Source: Clostridia bacterium (GTDB taxonomy: Bacteria; Bacillota; Clostridia; Oscillospirales; Acutalibacteraceae). From it: DNA of 64,000 nucleotides. Made by a program: the position numbers and the translations under genes. Below the pieces are notes generated by a model. That model was not told the DNA's origin. It ran no database searches and worked only from the letters and a program-made list of their open reading frames with translations. Below, one piece after another: positions 16,905 to 24,844 of this stretch (the first letter of the stretch is position 1; each line of letters opens with the position of its first letter). The DNA is taken from contig JAFSGB010000019.1 in the NCBI GenBank assembly GCA_017434895.1, forward strand, positions 1 to 64,000. Reading direction: 5' to 3'.

Positions 16905-16934
16905 TGTGGCACCTTCCTTACGGAGGGTGCCACA
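16905..16934 (+). terminator. Hairpin after khpA
   Basis: TGTGGCACC and GGTGCCACA form a strong stem with TTCC/GGAG inside and a short loop. The T run is weak (GTTATATT), so it may be an incomplete terminator or mRNA stabiliser. Confidence 0.5.
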
Positions 16935-17002
16935 GTTATATTCGCCTTGCGGCGACTCTTTTCGGCAGGTAATTATACCTTTATTAAAGTATATGACCCA
17001 CT

Positions 17003-17035
17003 ATGACACTTTCAAAATTCGGAAGTGTCATTTTA
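17003..17035 (+). terminator. Second terminator downstream of khpA
   Basis: ATGACACTT and AAGTGTCAT form the stem, followed by TTTATATTT. Confidence 0.65.
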
Positions 17036-17043
17036 TATTTAAT

Positions 17044-17085
17044 ATAAAAAACGGAGACAGCTTCTTTGCGAAGTGTCTCCGTTTT
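17044..17085 (-). terminator. Terminator of the 17097-17483 membrane protein gene
   Basis: On the minus strand the stem AAAACGGAGACA/TGTCTCCGTTTT closes and is followed by TTTTTTATATT. Confidence 0.8.
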
Positions 17086-17096
17086 GGCGGGTTTTG

Positions 17097-17483
17097 TTAT
17101 TTAAGTCTTCTTAGGATTTCTTTGTTTTGGGCGATTATTTCGCCGAGACCGTAGATTAAATAGAGGAAAATCAAAGAAATTACTCCGCCGAAAACCAGAA
17201 TTAAGGCAGACAGGAAAATTAGGGAGTGGTCCATAAAATAAACAACTGCGGCAATGGCAAGAAACAAAAGGAAAAACGCAATAGAAACCACATACGAAAT
17301 TATCTTAATTACCTTTTCGATGTTTTTAAGTCCTTTTTCACCGTATTCATCGGCAGCTTTTTTTGCCACATAAGCAGCGGCTTTTACTGCCTCTTCGGTT
17401 TGCTTTACGGCCTTTTTGACCGAGCTGGGGGAGGAGGAACTAATATCCTCAAAAACCATTTCGTTATAATCTTTGTTTTCCAA
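17097..17483 (-). CDS. Small two-helix membrane protein, unknown function
   Basis: A 128-residue protein. Residues about 15-65 are charged and helical (KKAVKQTEEAVKAAAYVAKKAADEYGEKG), then come two hydrophobic segments (IISYVVSIAFFLLFLAIAAV and LIFLSALILVFGGVISLIFL) and a charged tail EILRRLK. No known family is recognised. The start is taken as TTG at 17483 because GGAGG lies seven bases upstream, just past the ileS stop; the longer open frame would start inside ileS. It is probably co-transcribed with ileS. Confidence 0.75.
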   Translation of the reverse strand: MENKDYNEMVFEDISSSSPSSVKKAVKQTEEAVKAAAYVAKKAADEYGEKGLKNIEKVIKIISYVVSIAFFLLFLAIAAVVYFMDHSLIFLSALILVFGGVISLIFLYLIYGLGEIIAQNKEILRRLK

Positions 17484-17496
17484 ATTGATTCCTCCG

Positions 17497-20400
17497 TTAA
17501 AGTCTTTCAACACCCAAGGTAACGCTTTCACCGTTAATATCCCACTCTTTAACAAAGCCTACGGGGGTGGTAACGGTGAGACTGTCAGCCAAGGTGTCGC
17601 CGGTAATATCGGCAGTTTTATTTTGGGCGATTTTTGTCACAGTTTCACTGCCTTCAAGGGTGATTGCAATATGGTCTGTAACCTCAAAGCCGGCTTCCTT
17701 ACGCATAGTTTGAAGCTTGCTAACAAGTTCTCTTACGAAGCCCTCTTCGATTAGCTCGTCGGTAAGATTAGTGTCAAGAGCAACCGTAATACCATGGTCG
17801 GAAACGGTGAAGAAGCCCTCCTTTTGGTTGGCTTCAATTAGCAAATCGTCAGCCGTAAGCTCAATTTCACCAATAGAAATGTTAAGCTTAATAGTACCGT
17901 TTTGGTCAAGCTCGGCTTTAGCGGAGCCGTCGAGCTCGGCTAAAGCATTTCTGATTTCACCTAAGTTTTTGCCGTACTTGGGACCTAGGGTTTTAAGCTG
18001 AGGCTTAAAGGTGTAAGAAACGAAATTATCAACCTCTTTTGTGAACTCAACCTTTTTAATATTAAGCTCATCGCGGATAATTTCGGTGTAGAACTCCTCA
18101 ATCTCACTATCAGTCTTAACATACATAACAGAAAGGGGCTGACGGTTTTTGAGGTTGGAGCCGTTTCTTGCGGAGCGACCGAGTACTACAATTTCAAGCA
18201 CCTTTTCCATTTGCTCCTCAAGGCGAGTGTCAATTAAAGACTCATTAACCTCGGGGAAATCACAAAGGTGGATACTCTCGGGTGCAGTCTTATCAACATT
18301 GCGAACAAGGTTTTGATAAATGCTTTCAGACATAAAGGGTATCATAGGAGCGGCTGTTTTAGCGGTGGTAACAAGCGCAGTGTAAAGGGTTAAGTAAGCA
18401 GCGATTTTGTCGTCGGTCAAGCCCTCTACCCAGTATCTTTCTCTGCCGCGGCGAACATACCAGTTACTCATTTCGTCTACAAAATCTTGCAATGCACGGG
18501 CAGCTTCAGGAATTCTGTAATTACCGAGATTTTCGTCAACTGCCTTAACGGTAGAATGAAGTCTGGAAAGCAACCACTTATCCATAACGGTTAGCTTATA
18601 ATCATTTATATTATATTTTGTGGGGTCAAATTCGTCGATATTGGCATAAAGCACATAGAAAGCATAGGTATTTCGAAGGGTGCCCATAAATTTGCGCTGA
18701 CCCTCAATCACTGCTTTGCTGTGGAAACGGTTGGGAAGCCAAGGAGCGGAGTTAGTATAGAAATACCAACGGATTGCATCGGCGCCAAACTCTTCAAGCG
18801 CATCAAAGGGGTCAACAGCGTTGCCCTTTGATTTACTCATTTTTTGGCCGTTTTCGTCTTGAACGTGGCCAAGGACTATAACATTCTTAAAGGGCGCCTT
18901 GTCAAAAATGAGGGTGGAAATAGCAAGTAATGAATAGAACCAACCTCTGGTTTGATCAACTGCCTCGGAAATAAAGTCGGCCGGGAACTGAGAATCAAAA
19001 AGCTCCTTGTTTTCAAAGGGATAGTGGTGTTGAGCAAAGGGCATTGAGCCTGAGTCAAACCAACAGTCAATAACCTCGGGAACGCGGTGCATTTCTTTAC
19101 CGCAGTGAGGACATTTAATGGTTACAGCATCAATGAAGGGACGGTGAAGCTCGATATCCTCGGGGCAGTTATCCGACAGTTCCCTAAGCTCTGCAATAGA
19201 GCCGATAGAATGCTGATTACCGCATTCACAGGTCCAAATATTAAGAGGCGTACCCCAGTAACGGTTACGGGAAATACCCCAGTCTTGAACATTCTTAAGC
19301 CAATCACCGAAACGGCCCTTGCCGATACTTTCGGGAATCCAGTTAATGGTGTCGTTATTCTTAATAAGGTCGTCCTTAACGTCGGTCATCTTGATAAACC
19401 AAGACTCGCGAGCGTAGTAGATAAGGGGAGTGTCACACCTCCAGCAGAAGGGATAGTCGTGCTCGAACTTGGGAGCATCGAAAAGAAGCCCCTTGTTGTC
19501 AAGGTCAACCAAAACCTTAGGGTCAGCGTCCTTAACGAAAAGACCGGCATAGGGGGTTTCATCGGTCATTTCACCTTTGCCGTTAACGAACTGAACAAAT
19601 GGTAGGTCATATTTTCTTCCAACCTTGGCATCATCCTCGCCGAAAGCGGGAGCAATGTGAACAATACCTGTACCGTCGCTCATAGTAACATAGCTATCAC
19701 AGGTAATGAAATGCGCCTTTTTGTTTTGCTTTTCGCAAACGGGCTTTTGGAAGTCAAATAAAGGCTCATACTCTTTATATTCAAGGTCACTGCCCTTAAA
19801 TTCAGCTATTATTTCGTAAGCAGGAGTATCCTCGGCGGCAAGTTTGCCTAAAACCTTGTCAAGAAGCTCCTTTGCCATATAGTAGGTGTAGCCGTCGTTG
19901 GCATTTACCTTACAGTAAGTATCGTCGGGGTTAACGCAGAGTGCTACGTTGGAGGGCAGTGTCCAAGGAGTTGTTGTCCAAGCAAGGAAGTAAGCATCTT
20001 CGCCTATTACTTTAAAGCGTACAACTGCACTTCTTTCTTTTACATTTTTGTAGCCTTGAGCCACCTCGTGAGAGGAAAGGGGAGTACCGCATCTCGGGCA
20101 GTATGGCACAATTTTAAATCCCTTGTAGAGTAAACCTTTATCATAGATTTGCTTTAAAGCCCACCATTCGGACTCAATAAAGTTGTTGTCGTAGGTAACA
20201 TAAGGGTCATCCATATCAGCCCAGAAACCAACTGTTTTGGAGAAATCCTCCCACATACCCTTGTATTTCCAAACGCTTTCCTTACAGTGAGCAATAAAGG
20301 GCTCTAGGCCGTACTCCTCAATCTGCTCCTTACCGTCAAGTCCCAAAAGCTTTTCAACCCCCAACTCAACGGGCAGACCGTGGGTATCCCAACCTGCTTT

Positions 20401-20643
20401 TCTGGGCACCATATAACCCTTCATGGTTCTGTAACGGGGAATCATATCCTTAATAACACGGGTTAGTACATGGCCTATGTGAGGCTTTCCGTTAGCAGTA
20501 GGAGGACCGTCATAAAATACATAAGGCTCGCCCTTAGCTCTTTCCTCGATACTTTTTTCGAAAATCTTGGTTTCACTCCAAAATTCTTCAATCTTTTTTT
20601 CTTCCTCAACAAAATTAAGGTTGGGTGAAATACTGTCGTACAC
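17497..20643 (-). CDS. ileS: Isoleucyl-tRNA synthetase, IleS2 (eukaryote-like) type
   Basis: A 1048-residue class I synthetase charging tRNA-Ile. The ATP-binding HIGH motif is GKPHIGH (near residue 55), the KMSKS loop reads KMSKSKGN near residue 600, and a long editing domain lies between them. Length about 1050 and the PPTANGKPHIGHVLTR context fit the IleS2 clade rather than bacterial IleS1 (about 920-940). IleS2 enzymes are known for tolerance to mupirocin. GTG start, AAGGAG nine bases upstream. No T-box leader is seen, unlike pheST here. Confidence 0.95.
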   Translation of the reverse strand: MYDSISPNLNFVEEEKKIEEFWSETKIFEKSIEERAKGEPYVFYDGPPTANGKPHIGHVLTRVIKDMIPRYRTMKGYMVPRKAGWDTHGLPVELGVEKLLGLDGKEQIEEYGLEPFIAHCKESVWKYKGMWEDFSKTVGFWADMDDPYVTYDNNFIESEWWALKQIYDKGLLYKGFKIVPYCPRCGTPLSSHEVAQGYKNVKERSAVVRFKVIGEDAYFLAWTTTPWTLPSNVALCVNPDDTYCKVNANDGYTYYMAKELLDKVLGKLAAEDTPAYEIIAEFKGSDLEYKEYEPLFDFQKPVCEKQNKKAHFITCDSYVTMSDGTGIVHIAPAFGEDDAKVGRKYDLPFVQFVNGKGEMTDETPYAGLFVKDADPKVLVDLDNKGLLFDAPKFEHDYPFCWRCDTPLIYYARESWFIKMTDVKDDLIKNNDTINWIPESIGKGRFGDWLKNVQDWGISRNRYWGTPLNIWTCECGNQHSIGSIAELRELSDNCPEDIELHRPFIDAVTIKCPHCGKEMHRVPEVIDCWFDSGSMPFAQHHYPFENKELFDSQFPADFISEAVDQTRGWFYSLLAISTLIFDKAPFKNVIVLGHVQDENGQKMSKSKGNAVDPFDALEEFGADAIRWYFYTNSAPWLPNRFHSKAVIEGQRKFMGTLRNTYAFYVLYANIDEFDPTKYNINDYKLTVMDKWLLSRLHSTVKAVDENLGNYRIPEAARALQDFVDEMSNWYVRRGRERYWVEGLTDDKIAAYLTLYTALVTTAKTAAPMIPFMSESIYQNLVRNVDKTAPESIHLCDFPEVNESLIDTRLEEQMEKVLEIVVLGRSARNGSNLKNRQPLSVMYVKTDSEIEEFYTEIIRDELNIKKVEFTKEVDNFVSYTFKPQLKTLGPKYGKNLGEIRNALAELDGSAKAELDQNGTIKLNISIGEIELTADDLLIEANQKEGFFTVSDHGITVALDTNLTDELIEEGFVRELVSKLQTMRKEAGFEVTDHIAITLEGSETVTKIAQNKTADITGDTLADSLTVTTPVGFVKEWDINGESVTLGVERL

Positions 20644-20671
20644 TTAACTGTACTCCTTTCAATATAAGGGT

Positions 20672-20703
20672 AAAAACGCACAGCCGCAACTGTGCGTTTT
20701 TTT
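20672..20703 (-). terminator. Terminator upstream of ileS
   Basis: AAACGCACAG and CTGTGCGTTT pair, with A and T runs on both sides. It ends the transcript of the coiled-coil gene at 20728. Confidence 0.8.
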
Positions 20704-20727
20704 AAAACAGATATTAAAATGCTAAAA

Positions 20728-21192
20728 TTACTGCTCCTTGGGAGCGGTTGGAATTTGTTGCTTTAGTGCTGCACGTGTCTTGCGGATTTCGCCTAGATTT
20801 GCAGTAAGACCCTCGTCAGCGCGACGCATAATATCGTCAACAAAATCTTGAGCAGCCTTTCTCATTTCGCGGCTCTTGCTTTGAGCGGTGGAAATGATTT
20901 CAGCAGCCTTCGCTTGGGAAAGCTTTACGATTTCCTCTTGAGCTACCATTGCCTTAGCCTTTTCCTCGGCGTTACGGATAATACCGTCGGCCTCGCGCTT
21001 AGCGTTGGTGATAATGTCAGCACGGTCTGCAACGATGCCCTTTGCCTGCTTAATTTCTGCGGGGATGTTAAGACGGATATCGTCCACAACTGCACGCAGC
21101 TTTTCAACGTCTACAACTGTTTTTTTGCCGGGGATTTTGAAGCCTGAGTCCAGTACTTCATCAAACTGTTCAAGTAATTCATCAAGTGTCAT
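20728..21192 (-). CDS. Coiled-coil protein, ATP-synthase-b/DivIVA-like
   Basis: A 154-residue, almost wholly helical protein: a short N-terminal head (MTLDELLEQFDEVLDSGFKI), then a long charged alanine-rich coiled coil (EIKQAKGIVADRADIITNAK and onward). Such proteins are often labelled ATPase or F0F1 subunit b-like because of the coiled coil alone. The context beside coaD and rsmD suggests a small conserved clostridial protein, perhaps linked to cell-division or membrane scaffolding. That is inference; no enzymatic motif is visible. Confidence 0.8.
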   Translation of the reverse strand: MTLDELLEQFDEVLDSGFKIPGKKTVVDVEKLRAVVDDIRLNIPAEIKQAKGIVADRADIITNAKREADGIIRNAEEKAKAMVAQEEIVKLSQAKAAEIISTAQSKSREMRKAAQDFVDDIMRRADEGLTANLGEIRKTRAALKQQIPTAPKEQ

Positions 21193-21221
21193 TTTGTTTT
21201 CCTCCGTAAGCCTAATGGCCT

Positions 21222-21716
21222 TTATTTTTTAAGATTTATCCTATCTGTTATATCCTGCTTAATAACCTTTGGTACAAAATGGGAAATATCGCCTCCCATG
21301 GAAGCAATCTGCTTTACCATACTGGAGCTTAGATACATGTTTTGTGCCGAAGTGGTTAAAAAGAGGGTTTCAACCTTTGGGTTTAGCTCCTTGTTTGTAA
21401 GAGCCATTTGGAATTCGTACTCAAAATCTGACATAGCACGAAGTCCTTTAACAATTGCGGTGGCGCCGATTTGAGCGGCATAGTCAGCGAGCAGTCCCTC
21501 GTAATGAACAACCTCAACATTGGTAAGGTTAGGGATACATTTTTTAACCATCTCTACCCTTTCCTCGGGGGTAAAGGAGCAGTTCTTTTTGGAATTGCTT
21601 GCCACTACTACAATGACCTTTTTAAACATATTTGAAGCCCTTGTTATAATGTCAAGATGACCGAAAGTTACGGGGTCAAAGCTTCCGGGACATATAGCAA
21701 TTACATTTTTGTTCAC
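21222..21716 (-). CDS. coaD: Phosphopantetheine adenylyltransferase
   Basis: A 164-residue nucleotidyltransferase for the penultimate step of CoA synthesis. Motifs: AICPGSFDPVTFGHLDII (nucleotide-binding T/HxGH) near the N-terminus, VVVASNSKKNCSFTPEERVE, and KGLRAMSDFEYEFQMA. It starts with GTG overlapping the rsmD stop (TAGTG), the usual rsmD-coaD arrangement, implying coupled translation. Confidence 0.96.
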   Translation of the reverse strand: MNKNVIAICPGSFDPVTFGHLDIITRASNMFKKVIVVVASNSKKNCSFTPEERVEMVKKCIPNLTNVEVVHYEGLLADYAAQIGATAIVKGLRAMSDFEYEFQMALTNKELNPKVETLFLTTSAQNMYLSSSMVKQIASMGGDISHFVPKVIKQDITDRINLKK

Positions 21717-22258
21717 TACGGTTCACCCTTTCTGTAAACGGTAACAAGAACCTTGCCGTAGCGGTAAGCTTTATGAATGTAAAAGCCGCCAATTTCAGGT
21801 TCCAATTTAACCTCTGGAGGATGCTCGCAAATAATGGCACCGTAGTCATTCATAAGAGGCAGAACCGCCTTAATTGCGGGGGTTAAGAGTCCCGCAGAGT
21901 AGGGTGGGTCTAAAAACACATAGTCAAATATATCGCGGCTCATTGCACAAAAGGAATCAAAATCAGATTGGTAAACCTTAGTTTTATCACCAAGACCGCA
22001 AGCCTCGATATTAGACTTAATTATTCTTACAGACTCTTTTGAGGAATCTACAAATGTACAACTTTCTGCACCTCGGCTTATAGCCTCAATTCCAAGCTGA
22101 CCAGAGCCTGCAAATAAATCAAGCACACGCCGACCCTCAATATCAAAATGCAGGGCACTGAAAATCCCCTCTTTAACTCGGTCGGGGGTGGGGCGAACAT
22201 CTCTGCCTTCGGGGGTAGTGAGCCGCTTACCCTTTAAAGTGCCGGTTATAACTCGCAT
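21716..22258 (-). CDS. rsmD: 16S rRNA (guanine966-N2)-methyltransferase
   Basis: A 180-residue SAM-dependent rRNA methylase. Motifs: MRVITGTLKGKRLTTPEGRDVRPTPDRVKEGIF at the start, motif I LDLFAGSGQLGIEAISRGA, and catalytic motif IV DYVFLDPPYSAG. It is translationally coupled to coaD downstream. RBS GGTGA precedes the ATG. Confidence 0.95.
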   Translation of the reverse strand: MRVITGTLKGKRLTTPEGRDVRPTPDRVKEGIFSALHFDIEGRRVLDLFAGSGQLGIEAISRGAESCTFVDSSKESVRIIKSNIEACGLGDKTKVYQSDFDSFCAMSRDIFDYVFLDPPYSAGLLTPAIKAVLPLMNDYGAIICEHPPEVKLEPEIGGFYIHKAYRYGKVLVTVYRKGEP

Positions 22259-22329
22259 AGCATCACCGAATGGATTATTTGTACTATTATATCATTAAAC
22301 TATGTCTTTTGTCTACACTTTTTTGAAAA

Positions 22330-24009
22330 TTAGTTGCGAATTGTGGTATTGCTTAACGAGGTTTCGCCTTTATACGAATTAATGTAGATTTCTACAACAA
22401 CCTCAGTATTCACCTTTTCACCGTATTCGGGCAATTGTTTTAATACTGTTGCGGGCTCACTGTCCTCGTCATATTTTTCCATTACTTTAATGTTTTCGTA
22501 TAGGAAGCCTTGCTTTAAAAGCTCAAGCTTAGCCTCTTGCTCGGTGTAGCCTTTAAGGTTTGCAATGCTGATTTCCTTAGGTCCTAAGGAAATCGTAACC
22601 TCAATTTTGGTGTCTCTGGCAGCCTCGGTGCCAGCCTTTAGGTTTTGGGCACAAATTGTACCCTTTGGATAGTCATTCGAATAGGCCTTATCGGTAAGCA
22701 CAAACTCAAACATTTCCCAGTTACTGTTATCGATAACCTCGGAAAAATATATTCCACTAAGATTAGGTATCGGATATAGCTTTGTAGTAACATCAGCATC
22801 GCTGTCTACATCTCCGATAGAGTCAACCTCAGGCTCGATAAAGGAAACAACACTCTGTGCAGAGGAATTTTCTTCGTTTCCGAATACAGAGTCCTTAAAT
22901 ACTGTAAAAATAAGCAGAACTGCTACAAGAGCGAAAACAAGCACTGTGCAAAGGGCAGAGATTAAAACGTACTTTGCCGAGCTGTTCTTTTTCTTTTGTG
23001 GTGGAGTGTTTTTTTCAGTTACAGGCTTTTTCTCTACTGCAGCAGGCTTTTCAATTTCGCCGTAAACCAGCTCGTTTTTAAGAATTTCAATATTTTTGGT
23101 GCGGTTTTTAGGGAACACCTGTAAGCCGTTGGCTAAGGCTGCCAAAACCTGATGAGGCAATTCCTCGGCAAAATGAGCAGGAATTGTCATTACATCGCTA
23201 TTAACTCTGTCAGTGGCAACGGGTGGAACAGTACCGATAAGTACTCTGAAAAGAACGGCACAAAGACCGTAAACATCGGTGAAGGTGTCGTTATAAAGCT
23301 CATCCACACCGTACTGCTCTAAAGCGGCAAAACCGTCATAAATATAATTTTCAAGCTCACTGTTACTGCGGCGAAGCTTTTTGATGGAATATTTTGAAAG
23401 TCTCAGCTTTCCGTCACGTCCTACAATTACGGTATCGGGGGAAATTCCGCCGTGAATGTAGCCGATTTCGTTCATGCCCTCAACTGTATCAATAAGGGGT
23501 AGGAACAATGGACGGGCTTGCTCCCACTTAAGGGAACCGCCGTTTTTAATTAAAAATTCTTCAAGTGTAATTCCTACAATGTATTCGCAAACTGCATAAG
23601 CGGTGCCATTTTCCTCAAAGGTGTCATAAATGGGAGGAAGGGAAGGGAGAGTGGAAAGTATAATTGCACGGTTAATCTCCAAAAATTCAAGTAAACCTTC
23701 ATTAAAGGTGTACTTTCCGTCCGCACCTATGGAAACGGTTTTGTCGGGGTTGCGGTGCGCAAAGCCCTTTGGAAAATACTCCTTGATTTTAATCTTGGAC
23801 ATTTTTGAGTTATCCCAGCCTATGTAGGTGATGCCCTCGCCGTCGGCTTCAAGCATGCGTCCTACAATATATCGGTTGGCAACAACGGACTTTAGGGGCA
23901 GACATTCCTTCGGGTTGGCAGTAGAATTATCAAACCCGCAAATGGGGCAAACCCTTTCGCCGCCGTTGTCACTCATACAGCCTAAGCATAATCCTTCGGT
24001 ATTTAACAT
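22330..24009 (-). CDS. Membrane PASTA-domain pseudokinase with N-terminal zinc ribbon
   Basis: A 559-residue protein. Residues 1-27 form a Cys4 zinc ribbon (CLGC...CPIC). Residues about 45-310 resemble a Ser/Thr kinase with a readable N-lobe (VAL-region KIKIKEYFPKG). The catalytic HRD motif is HGGISPD (186-192), lacking the Asp, and the DFG position reads LSKYS, so catalysis is unlikely. A membrane helix spans about 347-371, followed by an extracellular region with two PASTA-like repeats (about 418-548). PASTA domains sense peptidoglycan fragments in PknB/IreK kinases. ATG 24009 follows CGGAGG; an upstream GTG at 24042 is less likely. IreB, the classic partner of PASTA kinases, lies about 2 kb away. 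Confidence 0.85.
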   Translation of the reverse strand: MLNTEGLCLGCMSDNGGERVCPICGFDNSTANPKECLPLKSVVANRYIVGRMLEADGEGITYIGWDNSKMSKIKIKEYFPKGFAHRNPDKTVSIGADGKYTFNEGLLEFLEINRAIILSTLPSLPPIYDTFEENGTAYAVCEYIVGITLEEFLIKNGGSLKWEQARPLFLPLIDTVEGMNEIGYIHGGISPDTVIVGRDGKLRLSKYSIKKLRRSNSELENYIYDGFAALEQYGVDELYNDTFTDVYGLCAVLFRVLIGTVPPVATDRVNSDVMTIPAHFAEELPHQVLAALANGLQVFPKNRTKNIEILKNELVYGEIEKPAAVEKKPVTEKNTPPQKKKNSSAKYVLISALCTVLVFALVAVLLIFTVFKDSVFGNEENSSAQSVVSFIEPEVDSIGDVDSDADVTTKLYPIPNLSGIYFSEVIDNSNWEMFEFVLTDKAYSNDYPKGTICAQNLKAGTEAARDTKIEVTISLGPKEISIANLKGYTEQEAKLELLKQGFLYENIKVMEKYDEDSEPATVLKQLPEYGEKVNTEVVVEIYINSYKGETSLSNTTIRN

Positions 24010-24064
24010 AAAAAATCCTCCGAAATCAATTTCTCTCACCAATAATTATATCATATTTGTCAAG

Positions 24065-24752
24065 TTAGTCGCAAATTGGTATCATTTTTTTGAAAACGCA
24101 GGTGTGGTGCGGGGTAATACGTCGGTCCTCGTGCAAAGAGCCGAAGTACCAGTGCTTGTATTTGCAGGAACGTCCGATTTCCTCAAAATAACCGCCCAAT
24201 TTGTCAACGCGGTCATTGTCCCCGCGAAGCATTAGCATGGAACTTTTCACAAGGGAGGGAGGCTCGTGGGTGATTATATAGTCCACCTTAAGTCCCGCCT
24301 CGTCAAGGTTTTTGGCACCTAATGCCATTTCCTGAGGGGTCGGCTCCTCCTCACGCCACCAAAGGCCGTTTTCGATTCGCATATCCTTGTCGGTGCTTTC
24401 TCCCCCTCCAAAAGTGAAAAAGCGCTTTCCCTCAATATCAAAAATCTGCCCGCGGCAAAGGTGAATTAAATTACCCTTTATTCTGTGCACCATTCCGCCA
24501 TGCCAATAGGTGGTGCGGGCAGCGTTTATTTTTTTCATATTATCGTGTGTACCATCCAAAAAAGCGGTAACAAAGCGACGGGTAGAAAGGTAGTCAATTA
24601 CCTGTTTTTCGGTTTTTGAGCCGTCAAAAATATAGCCGAAATCCCCCGCGACAATGAAAACATCACCCGTTTTAAGCCGCCTAAAATTTTTGTCGTAAAG
24701 CCTTTCAAGCTCACCGTGGGTGTCACCTGTAATATAAACCGTAATTTTTCAC
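24065..24752 (-). CDS. Metallophosphoesterase with a disrupted start (apparent +1 base)
   Basis: The intact frame (24065-24748, 227 residues) reads ITVYITGDTHGELERLYDKN, then VIVAGDFGY-type sequence, DGTHDNM, and further metal-binding motifs typical of calcineurin-like phosphoesterases (GDTHG, GDFG, GxHDN, H-EPP). No ATG, GTG or TTG opens this frame; TGA lies directly before it. Two GTG codons at 24750-24755 are one base out of frame, across an A5 tract (24745-24749). With four A the protein would read MKITVYITGDTHG. So there is a one-base insertion, a sequencing error or a non-standard start. The next in-frame ATG (24559) would remove the metal site. Function of this small single-domain type is not known. 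Confidence 0.7.
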
Positions 24753-24844
24753 CACTCTCAAAAAAATATGCTTTTATTTTGGCATAATATATGTTAATAT
24801 ATAAGTATGCAAAAACATTATACCACATATTCGGAGAGATTTCT

